A DNA stretch of 64,000 nt from an uncultured Collinsella sp. Its GTDB lineage: Bacteria > Actinomycetota > Coriobacteriia > Coriobacteriales > Coriobacteriaceae. A model generated the notes under the pieces. The model was not told the DNA's origin and made no database searches. It saw only the letters and a program-made list of their open reading frames with translations. Positions within the stretch are counted from its first letter, which is position 1, and every line of letters begins with the position of its first letter. Both the position numbers and the translations under genes were made by a program. Below are positions 36,985 through 45,226 of this stretch, in pieces. Location of the stretch: NCBI GenBank assembly GCA_959027945.1, contig CAUFRO010000001.1:62001-126000 (forward strand). The letters are read 5' to 3'.

Positions 36985-39069
36985 CTAGATACAGAACCCG
37001 GGGATCACGCAGGTTCGCTTGTTTGGCTTTTCCGCAGGCGTTGCGTACGTAAAGACGTCGCCGTCGTGCCCCACGCGGTTCATATAGAGTGCGCCTTCGC
37101 TCTCCGATGTGTCGGGACTCGCCGTTCGTTCCCACCAACAGGTGTCCTTGCCCTTCCACTGGCGGACCATCGTCCCGTTCGTGGAATACGGGCTCACCTT
37201 GAGCTCGCGGAAGAGCTGATACTCCTTGCCCTCGCCGTTGTAGATGTCTGCCAGGTAGTGATAGCCCTCGGCAAACGAATCGGGCGGTTGCGTACCGCAC
37301 AGCTCGACCATGGCGGGCAGCCAAAGGGTTGCGGGCAACTCGCTCAGACACGATGCACTGTTGGCGGCGCCCACATTGTTCGAGACCTTCTTGACCCCTT
37401 TAATGAGCGCGCGCAACTCGTTGGGTAGCAGCTTAAGGCCGTCGCCGTTGAGCCATCCCCGCAGCTCGCAATCTGCCCAGCCGGCGCTCGACGGTTCAGC
37501 CGCAGCGTTGCGCTCGGCAATACCCGCGTCGAACATAAACGTCAGCCCGGCCTTGCCCGTCCCGTCCAGAAGCTCATCGTGGCGGATGCCCACAAGCTGC
37601 GCGCCAACCTGCAGTCCGTTGGTGAGCGTGACACGCTTGGTGCACGGATAGGGGATATGCCCATCAGCGTCGAGCAGGTGGTAGCGCTTGGCAATCTCGC
37701 GTGCCTCGCTACGGGTCTCGGCGGCCTTAATCTTGAGCGAAATCTCCTGCAGCTGGTCCCAAGTGTAGTCGTCAAGCGAACCGCGGATGCCGTCCAGGTA
37801 GTCGGGGATGCCAAAGCCATGGGTTGCCGCCCCGATAACGCTGAGCCCCGCAACGGCTGCGATAGCGCCGCCGATAATAAAGCGGCGGCGGGTCATGGCA
37901 TCGTGGCGGGCCTGATTCAGGATCTCTCGTGCGCGCTCGCCGGCGACGTCGACCTTAAGGTGCGTGCCAGAATCGATATCAATCGCGGCCTCGTCTCCTG
38001 TGCCTTCGCGGCCCTCGGATTCGGCATCGGTGAGGTATGCCGAGAGCACCTCGAGCATCTGCTGCTCGGTGGGACGATCGCACTGCTCGACTGAGAGACC
38101 CTTCACGATGATTTGGACGAGCGCTTCATCGCCCTCGCAGCGCGGCTCGAGCGGTGCCGGCTTGGTCTTGGTCTTTACGAGATAGAACGAGCCGGTTGCA
38201 GCGGCGTCCGTCGACTCAAAGTCAAACGGTTTGCGACCGCTGTAGAGCTGGTACAGAATGCTCGAAAGCGCATAGACGTCGATTGCCGGCGAACGGCGAA
38301 GGGCCGCGATGCCTTCGATATCCTGCGTGAGCATCTCGGGCGCGGCGTATGCGGGCGTGGCAAAGCGCCAGATGTCGGCGCGCCGGGTGATCGTGTCGTC
38401 GCCGAGAGCCATGGTCGCGGAGCCCATGTCGATGAGGCAGGGGTCAAAGGAACAATCGGCAATCTGCTGCTCGAGTGTTCGGCTGGTGGTGCGGAACATG
38501 ATATTGGCAGGCGATAGGTCGCGATGGATGACCGGATTCACGAGGCCTTGGGTCATCAAGAGCGCACGAAGCACGGCGTTTCCGACGGCGGCGACCATCT
38601 GGGTGGTCAGCCCGCCCGAGGCGTCGTGCGGAAGCAGGGGCAGCGCCTGCTTGAGCGAGGTGCCCTCGACCCACTCCATGAGGATGAGAGGGTCATCCTC
38701 GCACGATCCGTAGCCATAGACGCGCGGAAATCCGCGCAGGTGCGAGACGGTACACAGATGACGGTACTCCTCGAACAGCGCGGCGGTGCTGGCCAGGTGC
38801 GCTGCCGATTGCTCGGCGGAGCGGTCGGGGGCTTGGCCGGAAAGGATGGCATTGTCCTTGAGTAGCTTGACGGCAAAGACCTCGCCGCTCGTGTTGGTCG
38901 CGCGCAGCACGTGCCCGATGTTGCCGTTGTTGCGGTGGGCCGTCTGGAGAATAAGCGTCATAAACCGACGCTTGGCGTCGTCCTCGGCGCTGGGGTCGAC
39001 CGCCACGGCGGTATCGAACGTATCGAGACGGACGAGTTTGTCGCCATAGGCGCTATCGGTAGTATCCAT
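36985..39069 (-). CDS. Serine/threonine protein kinase with C-terminal DUF6273-like domain
   Basis: 694 residues. The kinase domain (about 45-370) has VFAVKLLKD (Lys), ILMEWVEGTSL hinge, the catalytic loop VIHRDLSPANIMF and LIDMGSA in place of DFG (metal Asp kept). An APE-like PAYAAPEML also follows. One transmembrane helix lies at about 405-425 (RRRFIIGGAIAAVAGLSVIGAA). Outside the membrane is a domain with WADCELRGWLNGDGLKLLPNELRALIKGVKKV, typical of DUF6273. The start at 39069 follows AAAGGAACGCC. It lies behind an FHA-domain gene, a natural phospho-Thr reader for it. Confidence 0.88.
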   Translation of the reverse strand: MDTTDSAYGDKLVRLDTFDTAVAVDPSAEDDAKRRFMTLILQTAHRNNGNIGHVLRATNTSGEVFAVKLLKDNAILSGQAPDRSAEQSAAHLASTAALFEEYRHLCTVSHLRGFPRVYGYGSCEDDPLILMEWVEGTSLKQALPLLPHDASGGLTTQMVAAVGNAVLRALLMTQGLVNPVIHRDLSPANIMFRTTSRTLEQQIADCSFDPCLIDMGSATMALGDDTITRRADIWRFATPAYAAPEMLTQDIEGIAALRRSPAIDVYALSSILYQLYSGRKPFDFESTDAAATGSFYLVKTKTKPAPLEPRCEGDEALVQIIVKGLSVEQCDRPTEQQMLEVLSAYLTDAESEGREGTGDEAAIDIDSGTHLKVDVAGERAREILNQARHDAMTRRRFIIGGAIAAVAGLSVIGAATHGFGIPDYLDGIRGSLDDYTWDQLQEISLKIKAAETRSEAREIAKRYHLLDADGHIPYPCTKRVTLTNGLQVGAQLVGIRHDELLDGTGKAGLTFMFDAGIAERNAAAEPSSAGWADCELRGWLNGDGLKLLPNELRALIKGVKKVSNNVGAANSASCLSELPATLWLPAMVELCGTQPPDSFAEGYHYLADIYNGEGKEYQLFRELKVSPYSTNGTMVRQWKGKDTCWWERTASPDTSESEGALYMNRVGHDGDVFTYATPAEKPNKRTCVIPGFCI

Positions 39070-39207
39070 GGCGTTCCTTTGTCTGGCATGGGTTGCCGCA
39101 CGTTTACGCGAGCAGTGCGGATATCGGTAAAGTACCATGATAGCCGCACTGCCCACGTATACCGCTGAGCATTGTCGTTTACGACGCAGAAGGTAGAAGA
39201 CGAAAGA

Positions 39208-39240
39208 CGGACGGCGACCGTCTTTCGATCGCCGTCCGCG
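39208..39240 (-). terminator. Hairpin between FHA and kinase genes
   Basis: CGGACGGCGA (39208-39217) and TCGCCGTCCG (39229-39238) form a perfect 10-base stem. On the minus strand a pyrimidine-rich TCTTTCGTCTTC follows. Confidence 0.6.
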
Positions 39241-40203
39241 CTAGTCCACAATGACAAGGAATGTCGTGTAGAGACCCAGATGGAGCCTGTCGCTGTTTTC
39301 GATTTCCACTGGGGGATAGATCTTGCCGGGCTCGCGTAGGTCGCGCGGCGGCTCGATTACGATATCGCCGTCGCCCGCGCCCGATTCGAGCACCGTGCCG
39401 TTGGTCGATCCAAGGCCCTGGGCGTACCAGTGCTCACCCTCAAGCCAAATGCGAAGATGTTCGCGCGATGCGTCGGCGCCCACATCGGTGATGCTGGGCG
39501 AGGTTTTGGGCAAGGATCCAATTACCGTGCCACGCGGATCGCGTGTGAGGGGATGGATTTGCATGTCGACGCAGTTGTCGGCATGTGTCCTGAGCAGACC
39601 GAGGTTGGGAGCGACGGCGTGCGGCTGATCCAGACTGCCCATAAAGCCACGTCCGACGGTAGTTTCGGTGGTGCCAAAGTGCCCACCCGTCTTGCTGTCG
39701 CAAAAGCGCTCGACGGTGGCCACGCCCTGAACGGGATCGGCGAGCGCCCCCGTTGCCACAAAGAGCATAAGGTAAAGCGTGCTTTTCTCACGCACGGCAT
39801 TGCCGTCAAAGTTGTCGATGCGATTGAGGGCATTTGCATATAGGCGGCTGTCCAGCTTGTAGCTGGCGAGAGCCGACATCATTTCGTTGGCGGCCGGACC
39901 GCGATAGTGCTCGGCGATTGCCCGATAGGCGGACTCGCCGCCGCCGAGCTTGCTGCAGATTGCCGCGGAAAGGTTGAGCGTGGTGACGGTAAAGTCGCTG
40001 TAGATGGCGGGCGCGCACTGGTCAGGCTTGCGATGGACGATGTAACGGGTGAGATACGAGCGGTTGGAAGAGCATTTCTCGAGCAGGGTACTGCCGAGAT
40101 AAGAGTTTCCATTGATGAGCATTCGGGCGATCTCGAGATGTTTAAGACCGCCGAACGAGCGGATATCGTTATAGAGGACCGAGCAAGGCGTCTCTGCTGC
40201 CAC
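39241..40203 (-). CDS. FHA domain-containing protein
   Basis: 320 residues. The N-terminal 215 residues are helical and unassigned (SFGGLKHLEIARMLING … AICSKLGGGESAYRAIAEHY). The C-terminal FHA domain has TVIGSLPKTSPSITDVGADASREHLRIW and YAQGLGSTNGTVLESG, the Ser-Arg-x2-His and Ser-x-Asn-Gly phosphothreonine-binding residues. The start is GTG 40203, fixed by AAAGGAGG five bases upstream. It is transcribed just ahead of the kinase and probably recognises its products. Confidence 0.88.
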   Translation of the reverse strand: MAAETPCSVLYNDIRSFGGLKHLEIARMLINGNSYLGSTLLEKCSSNRSYLTRYIVHRKPDQCAPAIYSDFTVTTLNLSAAICSKLGGGESAYRAIAEHYRGPAANEMMSALASYKLDSRLYANALNRIDNFDGNAVREKSTLYLMLFVATGALADPVQGVATVERFCDSKTGGHFGTTETTVGRGFMGSLDQPHAVAPNLGLLRTHADNCVDMQIHPLTRDPRGTVIGSLPKTSPSITDVGADASREHLRIWLEGEHWYAQGLGSTNGTVLESGAGDGDIVIEPPRDLREPGKIYPPVEIENSDRLHLGLYTTFLVIVD

Positions 40204-40710
40204 GGATACCTCCTTTGATTGCTTCCTAGCCAATATGGCGATAGGAATTAATGGCTCCCGGTGGGCGACATATTAAATGGCTGCGCAATATACAGCGTAA
40301 CCAAAGCAACATTATAGGCCACATGTTCGAAATTGCAGGAAGACTGAGAGATTTGGTTTGGACTGGACGGAAATCCCCCTCTGTCTTGTTCTGTAACATT
40401 TGGACCCGGTTTTGCCCTGCATCTGTTACAGATTGAGACAATCGGCCAGGCCCGCCCCGTCCGCCTCGTCATCTGTGGTTTACGTGGGGGCATACGGAGT
40501 GCGGGTATACTAACCGGCGGCGAATCTGCTCCATCGCTTAGAGCTGCTGCGTCTGGACGGCGCGTGATAGGGCTGCCAAAGCGATCGCCAGCGTGCTGAG
40601 CAACGTCCTCTCTGTGCGCACCTGTTTTTGTATGTATTAGCGCACTACCAAGCACGCCCGCGCGGCCGCATGCCGTGCCCATTGCGCGTGCAGATAAGGA
40701 ACAACAACAT
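40204..40710. other. Divergent region before the DEAD-box helicase
   Basis: 507 bases. One 57-nt repeat (40383-40439) and a GC-rich stretch of about 270 bases before the helicase start, possibly a long leader such as those of cold-regulated helicase genes. No gene is convincing. Confidence 0.4.
40383..40439. repeat. Single 57-nt hairpin repeat (most diverged)
   Basis: Left arm GTCTTGTTCTGTAAC, right arm GTTACAGATTGAGAC, 27-base loop. Confidence 0.8.
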
Positions 40711-42969
40711 ATGCGTAATTCTGTATCCGACGTCACGGACGCCGAGATTCTGGACGAGGCCCGCGAGGCCATGACCCAGGCTGCCTTCGATGCCGCCGAT
40801 GAGGCCAATGCTGCCCAGACCGTCGAGTCCGCTACCGAGAGCCTGCCCGCCTTTGACGAGCTGGGCCTTTCGGACGAGATGCTTCGTGCTATCGAGAACC
40901 TAGGCTACACGGCGCCCACGCCTGTCCAGGCTGGCTCGATCCCCGTGGTGCTCGAGGGCCGCGACCTGCTTGCCGCTGCTCAGACCGGCACCGGCAAGAC
41001 GGCCGCCTTCTTGCTGCCGACCATGAACAACCTGGAGCACATCGCTCCGCCCAAGCCCGTGCGCGAGCGTGGCGGTCGCAACCGCCGTCGCGGCGCCAAG
41101 AAGCCCGAGGGCAACGGTCGCGGTCCCTTGATGCTCGTCATCACCCCCACGCGCGAGCTTGCCCAGCAGATCGACGAGGTCGCGAGCAAGATTGCCGACG
41201 TCACTGGCCATGTCGCCGTGACCGTCGTGGGCGGCGTGAGCTACAAGCCGCAGACCGCGGCGCTCAAGTACGGCTGTGACATCCTGGTCGCTACGCCGGG
41301 CCGTCTGGTTGACCTGATCGAGCAGGGCGCCTGCCACCTGGACGAGGTCAAGGTGCTGGTGCTGGACGAGGCCGACCGCATGCTCGACATGGGCTTTTTG
41401 CCCGCCGTCCGCCGCATTGTGCGCGAGACGCCGGCCGAGCGTCAGACGCTGCTGTTCTCGGCCACGCTCGACGAGGAGGCCGTGGGCGAGATCACCGACC
41501 TGGTGAGCGACCCGGCACGCGTGGAGATCGCGCCCGCCACGTCGACCGCCGACACCGTCGACCAGTTTGTATTCCCGGTGTCCATCGAGGCCAAGAACAA
41601 TCTGCTGCCCGAGTTCCTCAAGAAGGAGGGCCCGGAGCGCACCATCGTCTTTATGCGCACCAAGCACCGCGCCGACAGCTGCTGCCGTCGTCTGGAGCGC
41701 AAGGGCATCAAGGCCGCCGCGATTCACGGCAACCGCAGCCAGGCTCAGCGCGAGCGTGCCCTTTCGGCCTTCCGCGACGGTACCGTCGACGTGTTGGTGG
41801 CAACCGACGTGCTCGCCCGCGGCATCGACATCAGCGACGTGCGCTACGTCGTGAACTTTGACGTGCCGGCCGAGCCGACCGACTACATCCACCGTATTGG
41901 CCGTACGGGCCGCGCCGGCGAGCTGGGCTGGGCCATCACGTTTGTGACCGAGCAGGATGTCGATGAGTTCTACGAGATCGAGAAGCTCATGGACAAGACC
42001 GCCGACATCTACGAGGCCGGCGACCTGCATGTGGGCCCCAATCCGCCCGCGGTTGACCCCGAGCGCGATCCTGCGGCCTTTAAGGTGAAGAAGAAGACCA
42101 AGCGCGGCAAGTCCAAGAGCAAGAAGAAGCTTGAGCAGGCGCGTCGCGACGGCAAACGCAACGGCGACGATTACGGTGATGTGGCCGGTCGTTCCAACCG
42201 CGGTCGAGACGAGCGTCGCGGCGACGGTGAGCGTCCGAGCCGTCCCAAGCGCGGCGGCAAGACCCGCGTGCGCGAGGGCGTTCAGGCTCGCGTGGACGAG
42301 GCTGTGGAGAGCGTGGCCCGCGAGGTGGCTGCCGAGGAGCGCGGCGGTGCTGGTGTCGTTGAGCAGGCCCCGCGCGGCAACCGTGCCGAGCGCCGTGCCA
42401 AGCAGTTCCAGGGCGAGGCGCATCGCCGTCGCCGCGAGGACGAGGACCGCGGCGGTCGTCGCCGTGTTGAGCGCGAGGACGAGGGCCGTGGCTCGCGTGG
42501 CGGCAAGCGTGGTTCGGGCGATCGTCGTCGTTCCGGTCGCGATGGCGAGCGCGGCGGCCGTGATGAGCGCCGTGGCGGCGAGGGCCGCGGTTCGCGTGGC
42601 GAGCGTGGTACTCGCGGCGGCGAGTCCCGTGGCGGCAAGCGCTTTGATGAGCGCGGTGGCCGTGGCGGCGAGCATCGCGAGGGCACTCGTGGCAATGGCA
42701 GCCGCAGCGGTGCTGGCCGCTCTAACGAGTCGCGCGATCGCCGCGATCCGCGTGCCAGCCGCGATCGCCGCGATGACTGGCGCAACTACGACGATACCCG
42801 CGAGGAGCGTCGTGGCGGCTATCGTGGCGGGCGTGGCGGCAACCAGGCCGGCTCCCGCGGCGGCCGTGCCGGCGGTCGCGATAATCGTGGTAGCTATGGC
42901 AATAGTCGTGGCGGCAAGCGCGGCGGCAGCTCCCGTCGCCCCGGTGACGGCGGCGGCAAGCGCAAGTAA
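40711..42969 (+). CDS. DEAD-box RNA helicase with RGG-rich C-terminus
   Basis: 752 residues. The helicase core (about 40-430) has the Q motif, AQTGTGKTAAF, PTRELAQQ, TPGRLVDL, VLDEADRMLDMGF, LFSATL, DVLARGID and HRIGRTGRAG. The last 250 residues are a very basic tail of RGG, RDRR and GGRGG repeats that should bind RNA without fixed structure. Such CsdA/DeaD-type enzymes help ribosome assembly and mRNA decay, often in the cold. No DbpA-type RNA-binding domain is visible. Start ATG 40711 follows AAGGA at a slightly long distance. Confidence 0.92.
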   Translation: MRNSVSDVTDAEILDEAREAMTQAAFDAADEANAAQTVESATESLPAFDELGLSDEMLRAIENLGYTAPTPVQAGSIPVVLEGRDLLAAAQTGTGKTAAFLLPTMNNLEHIAPPKPVRERGGRNRRRGAKKPEGNGRGPLMLVITPTRELAQQIDEVASKIADVTGHVAVTVVGGVSYKPQTAALKYGCDILVATPGRLVDLIEQGACHLDEVKVLVLDEADRMLDMGFLPAVRRIVRETPAERQTLLFSATLDEEAVGEITDLVSDPARVEIAPATSTADTVDQFVFPVSIEAKNNLLPEFLKKEGPERTIVFMRTKHRADSCCRRLERKGIKAAAIHGNRSQAQRERALSAFRDGTVDVLVATDVLARGIDISDVRYVVNFDVPAEPTDYIHRIGRTGRAGELGWAITFVTEQDVDEFYEIEKLMDKTADIYEAGDLHVGPNPPAVDPERDPAAFKVKKKTKRGKSKSKKKLEQARRDGKRNGDDYGDVAGRSNRGRDERRGDGERPSRPKRGGKTRVREGVQARVDEAVESVAREVAAEERGGAGVVEQAPRGNRAERRAKQFQGEAHRRRREDEDRGGRRRVEREDEGRGSRGGKRGSGDRRRSGRDGERGGRDERRGGEGRGSRGERGTRGGESRGGKRFDERGGRGGEHREGTRGNGSRSGAGRSNESRDRRDPRASRDRRDDWRNYDDTREERRGGYRGGRGGNQAGSRGGRAGGRDNRGSYGNSRGGKRGGSSRRPGDGGGKRK

Positions 42970-43002
42970 CATACGCATCGCCCGCTAGAGAGAGGTGAAC
43001 CA

Positions 43003-43037
43003 AGGGCCCCGAGCAACTACGCTCGGGGCCCTTTTTG
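43003..43037 (+). terminator. Terminator of helicase gene
   Basis: AGGGCCCCGAGC (43003-43014) pairs perfectly with GCTCGGGGCCCT (43021-43032), followed by TTTT. Confidence 0.9.
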
Positions 43038-43145
43038 TTTGCCGTATCCGATCGCTAGTTCAAATGTGATTTCCTCGGGAATGCATCTAGAGGATGCCGT
43101 GGGCCTGTTTCCTACCATGCGGCAATGGGTCCCATGGGGTGCGCC

Positions 43146-43378
43146 GTGCATTTTTTGGAGTATTCTGCAGTTCGAGTTGTCTGCATATGATTTGACGTCG
43201 CCAACGGTGGCTTTCGGATATCCCTAGCGAGCGTTCTGAGTCAGATTTCGTCGTTTTCCGGAGCAGGGGCGCGTCATTCTCGCCATGTCGGAACCCAAAA
43301 TGACGCAGCGCCCTAAAGGTTTGCCCGCTCGGGGTATTGCTGGCGCGGTCACGTTGCAGAATACTCCGTTTTTTGCAC
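43146..43378. repeat. 233-bp element with 24-bp inverted ends (MITE-like)
   Basis: Left end GTGC-(7 nt)-GGAGTATTCTGCA (43146-43169); right end is its inverse, TGCAGAATACTCC-(7 nt)-GCAC (43355-43378). Inside is a further dyad GCGTCATT … AATGACGC (about 43271-43308). It has no coding capacity. Confidence 0.5.
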
Positions 43379-43590
43379 GGGCCAGGATGGGGTACCTCGG
43401 GAGAACACGGCGGTATCCCGTAAATATATACAATCTGTACCGTAATTTATACAAAACGAAGAGGCAGACAGCGTAGGGTTGGTGCATTGGGGTGCTTGAT
43501 GCACCAAAATGGGGATCCCACGTGCCGTATACTCTGGCTGGATGTGAAAACGGCTTGACGCGTTGCCAGACGTAGGGGGAGGGTGTCTCG

Positions 43591-44352
43591 ATGAGCGTAT
43601 TCGAAATTGTGTTTAGTCCGACGGGTGGAACGCAGAAGGTGTCTGGCCTTGTGGCCGGGGCACTGGACAAGAATACCGTTACCGTCGATCTGACCGATAG
43701 CGGGCTAGATTTCAGCGCTGTCTCGATGACTGAGGACGACGTGGCCGTAATCTCTGTGCCGGCGTATGCCGGTAGAATCCCGGCTGTGGTGGCTGACCGG
43801 TTGGGCATGGTTCACGGCAACGGAGCGCGGGCCGTTCTGGTGTGCGTCTACGGAAACCGCGCGTTTGAGGACACGCTCGTAGAGCTGGAGGACGTTGCGA
43901 AGCATGCGGGATTCCGGGTGATCGCGGCAGTTGCGGCCATTGCAGAACATTCCATTGCGCGACAGTTTGCTGCCGATCGTCCGGATGCGCAGGATGCGGC
44001 GCAGCTTGCTGAGTTTGCTCAGCAAATTCAGCAAAAGCTGTTGGCTGAGGATGCGTCCGAGCCCTCTATCCCCGGCAATCGTCCTTATAAACAAGCTGGA
44101 GGTCACCGCATGGCGCCCGAGGCAACAGAGGATTGCGTCTCCTGCGGTGCATGCGCCGCGGCGTGCCCCGTTTGTGCTATCGACAAGGGTGACTCCAAAC
44201 GAGCAGCTGGCGAGGCGTGCATCTCCTGCATGCGCTGCATCGCCGTATGTCCGCGAGGTGCTCGCAAGCTTGATTCCAGCAAACTATCCGCTGTTTCCCA
44301 GATGCTGAGCAAGGTTTGCGTCGTGCGGAAGGAATGCGAGCTTTTCATCTAG
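43591..44352 (+). CDS. EFR1-type flavodoxin/ferredoxin fusion protein
   Basis: 253 residues. The N-terminal flavodoxin-like fold has FEIVFSPTGGTQKVSG as FMN phosphate loop and VPAYAGRIP near 55. The C-terminal ferredoxin domain has two [4Fe-4S] motifs, CVSCGACAAACPVCAI and CISCMRCIAVCPRGAR. This EFR1 arrangement is common in anaerobes and serves as an electron carrier; the partner is unknown. Start ATG 43591 follows GGGGGAGGG. It stands alone in its transcription unit. Confidence 0.88.
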   Translation: MSVFEIVFSPTGGTQKVSGLVAGALDKNTVTVDLTDSGLDFSAVSMTEDDVAVISVPAYAGRIPAVVADRLGMVHGNGARAVLVCVYGNRAFEDTLVELEDVAKHAGFRVIAAVAAIAEHSIARQFAADRPDAQDAAQLAEFAQQIQQKLLAEDASEPSIPGNRPYKQAGGHRMAPEATEDCVSCGACAAACPVCAIDKGDSKRAAGEACISCMRCIAVCPRGARKLDSSKLSAVSQMLSKVCVVRKECELFI

Positions 44353-44373
44353 CGCATACGAAATTGGCGCAAT

Positions 44374-44420
44374 GGGGCCAGGTTAATCTGCACCGACCTG
44401 GTGCAAACAAACCTGTCCCC
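44374..44420. repeat. GGGGACAGGTT hairpin repeat, second copy
   Basis: GGGGCCAGGTTAATCTGCACC … GGTGCAAACA … ACCTGTCCCC: same layout as 33589-33635, including the inner TGCACC/GGTGCA stem. Confidence 0.8.
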
Positions 44421-44530
44421 AATGCACCAGAGCAAGGGGTGTCCCCGGGTGCCGGCAGAAAAGGAACGTCCCTAAGTACCGCATAAATACCGTTTATCGG
44501 AGAAAAAATACCGTTCGCCGGTCATAATGA

Positions 44531-44558
44531 TTGTTCCGGCTTTGGGCTTGTCTACAAT
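44531..44558 (+). promoter_or_regulatory. Promoter of the PTS operon
   Basis: TTGTTC (44531-44536) and TACAAT (44553-44558) with a 16-base spacer. Just upstream AAATACCGTT occurs twice (about 44486 and 44507), roughly two helix turns apart, which suggests a regulator site. Confidence 0.55.
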
Positions 44559-44582
44559 AACCCCCGTAAAAGAAATGCGGAA

Positions 44583-44675
44583 GGTTACCGAGTCCCCTCG
44601 GACGTGGGCCTAACCAATGTCTTTGATCGCGAGCGTCTCAATGGGCGCATTCGATTGATTTTGGTTGGGCTATAT
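44583..44675 (+). promoter_or_regulatory. Candidate RAT antiterminator and competing hairpin
   Basis: GGTTACCGAG … CTCGG … CCTAACC (44583-44615) folds into a bulged stem-loop, as expected of a LicT-target RNA. Its 3' strand also belongs to a second stem: GCCTAACCAA (44608-44617) with TTGGTTGGGC (44661-44670), followed by TATATTTA. The two cannot form together, which is the logic of LicT/BglG antitermination. Match to the published RAT consensus is only partial. Confidence 0.4.
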
Positions 44676-44695
44676 TTATGAAGGGACATGTCACC

Positions 44696-45208
44696 ATGGG
44701 TTTCTTTTCTCGCCTAATGGGTGGCTCGGATAAGCAGACGACTGCGGCTTCCGAGTTCGAAATCCTCGCTCCCGTTTCCGGCGAGCTTGTTCATCTAGAA
44801 AATACCAATGACCCCGCTTTTAGCAGCCGTGCAGTGGGCGATGGCGTTGCCGTGGTTCCCCAAGAGGGAACGGTGTGCGCTCCTGTTTCCGGCACCGTCG
44901 CGGCGCTGTTTCCGACTGAGCACGCGCTGGGCATCATGTCCGACGACAGCTCTGCTCAGGTGATGCTGCATATCGGAATCGACACTGTTAAACTTGAGGG
45001 CAAGGGCTTCCATGCGCTTGTTGCCCAGGGTGATCACGTTGACGCGGGCCAGCCCCTCGTCGAGGTCGATTTCGACGTGGTTCGCGCTGCCGGTTTCGAT
45101 CCTACGGTCTTCGTTATCGTGTGCGAGCGTTCGGAGAACTCGACTCTTCGCGAGCATGCTTCCGGCCCTGTTGCTGTTAAAGAGCCTGTCGTTTGGCTTT
45201 CCGAGTAA
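44696..45208 (+). CDS. PTS glucose-type EIIA protein
   Basis: 170 residues of one IIA-Glc domain: EILAPVSGELVHLEN, PVSGTVAALFPTEHALGI, and the phosphohistidine in VMLHIGIDTVKLEGKGF (His about 92). It passes phosphate from HPr to EIIB. It should serve the EIICB two genes later, and could serve MurP, which lacks a IIA. ATG 44696 is preferred over 44678 because GAAGGGAC precedes it. Confidence 0.9.
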   Translation: MGFFSRLMGGSDKQTTAASEFEILAPVSGELVHLENTNDPAFSSRAVGDGVAVVPQEGTVCAPVSGTVAALFPTEHALGIMSDDSSAQVMLHIGIDTVKLEGKGFHALVAQGDHVDAGQPLVEVDFDVVRAAGFDPTVFVIVCERSENSTLREHASGPVAVKEPVVWLSE

Positions 45209-45226
45209 ATTCTTGTGGTGGGTACC

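Larger units (their letters stand above)
42970..43590. other. Gene-free region with inverted-end element
   Basis: 621 bases. It contains the helicase terminator, the element at 43146-43378 (listed) and an AT-rich tract (43421-43460, ATATATACAATCTGTACCG) that may hold the promoter of the next gene. No coding frame has a ribosome site. Confidence 0.5.

Noticed and set aside
40900..42978. Ala/Thr/Leu-rich frame antisense to the DEAD-box helicase
   Set aside because: Mirror of the repetitive RGG-coding tail and the helicase core; biased composition only.
43224..43808. 194-codon minus-strand frame across the EFR1 start
   Set aside because: Overlaps the inverted-end element and the EFR1 gene, and has no ribosome site.
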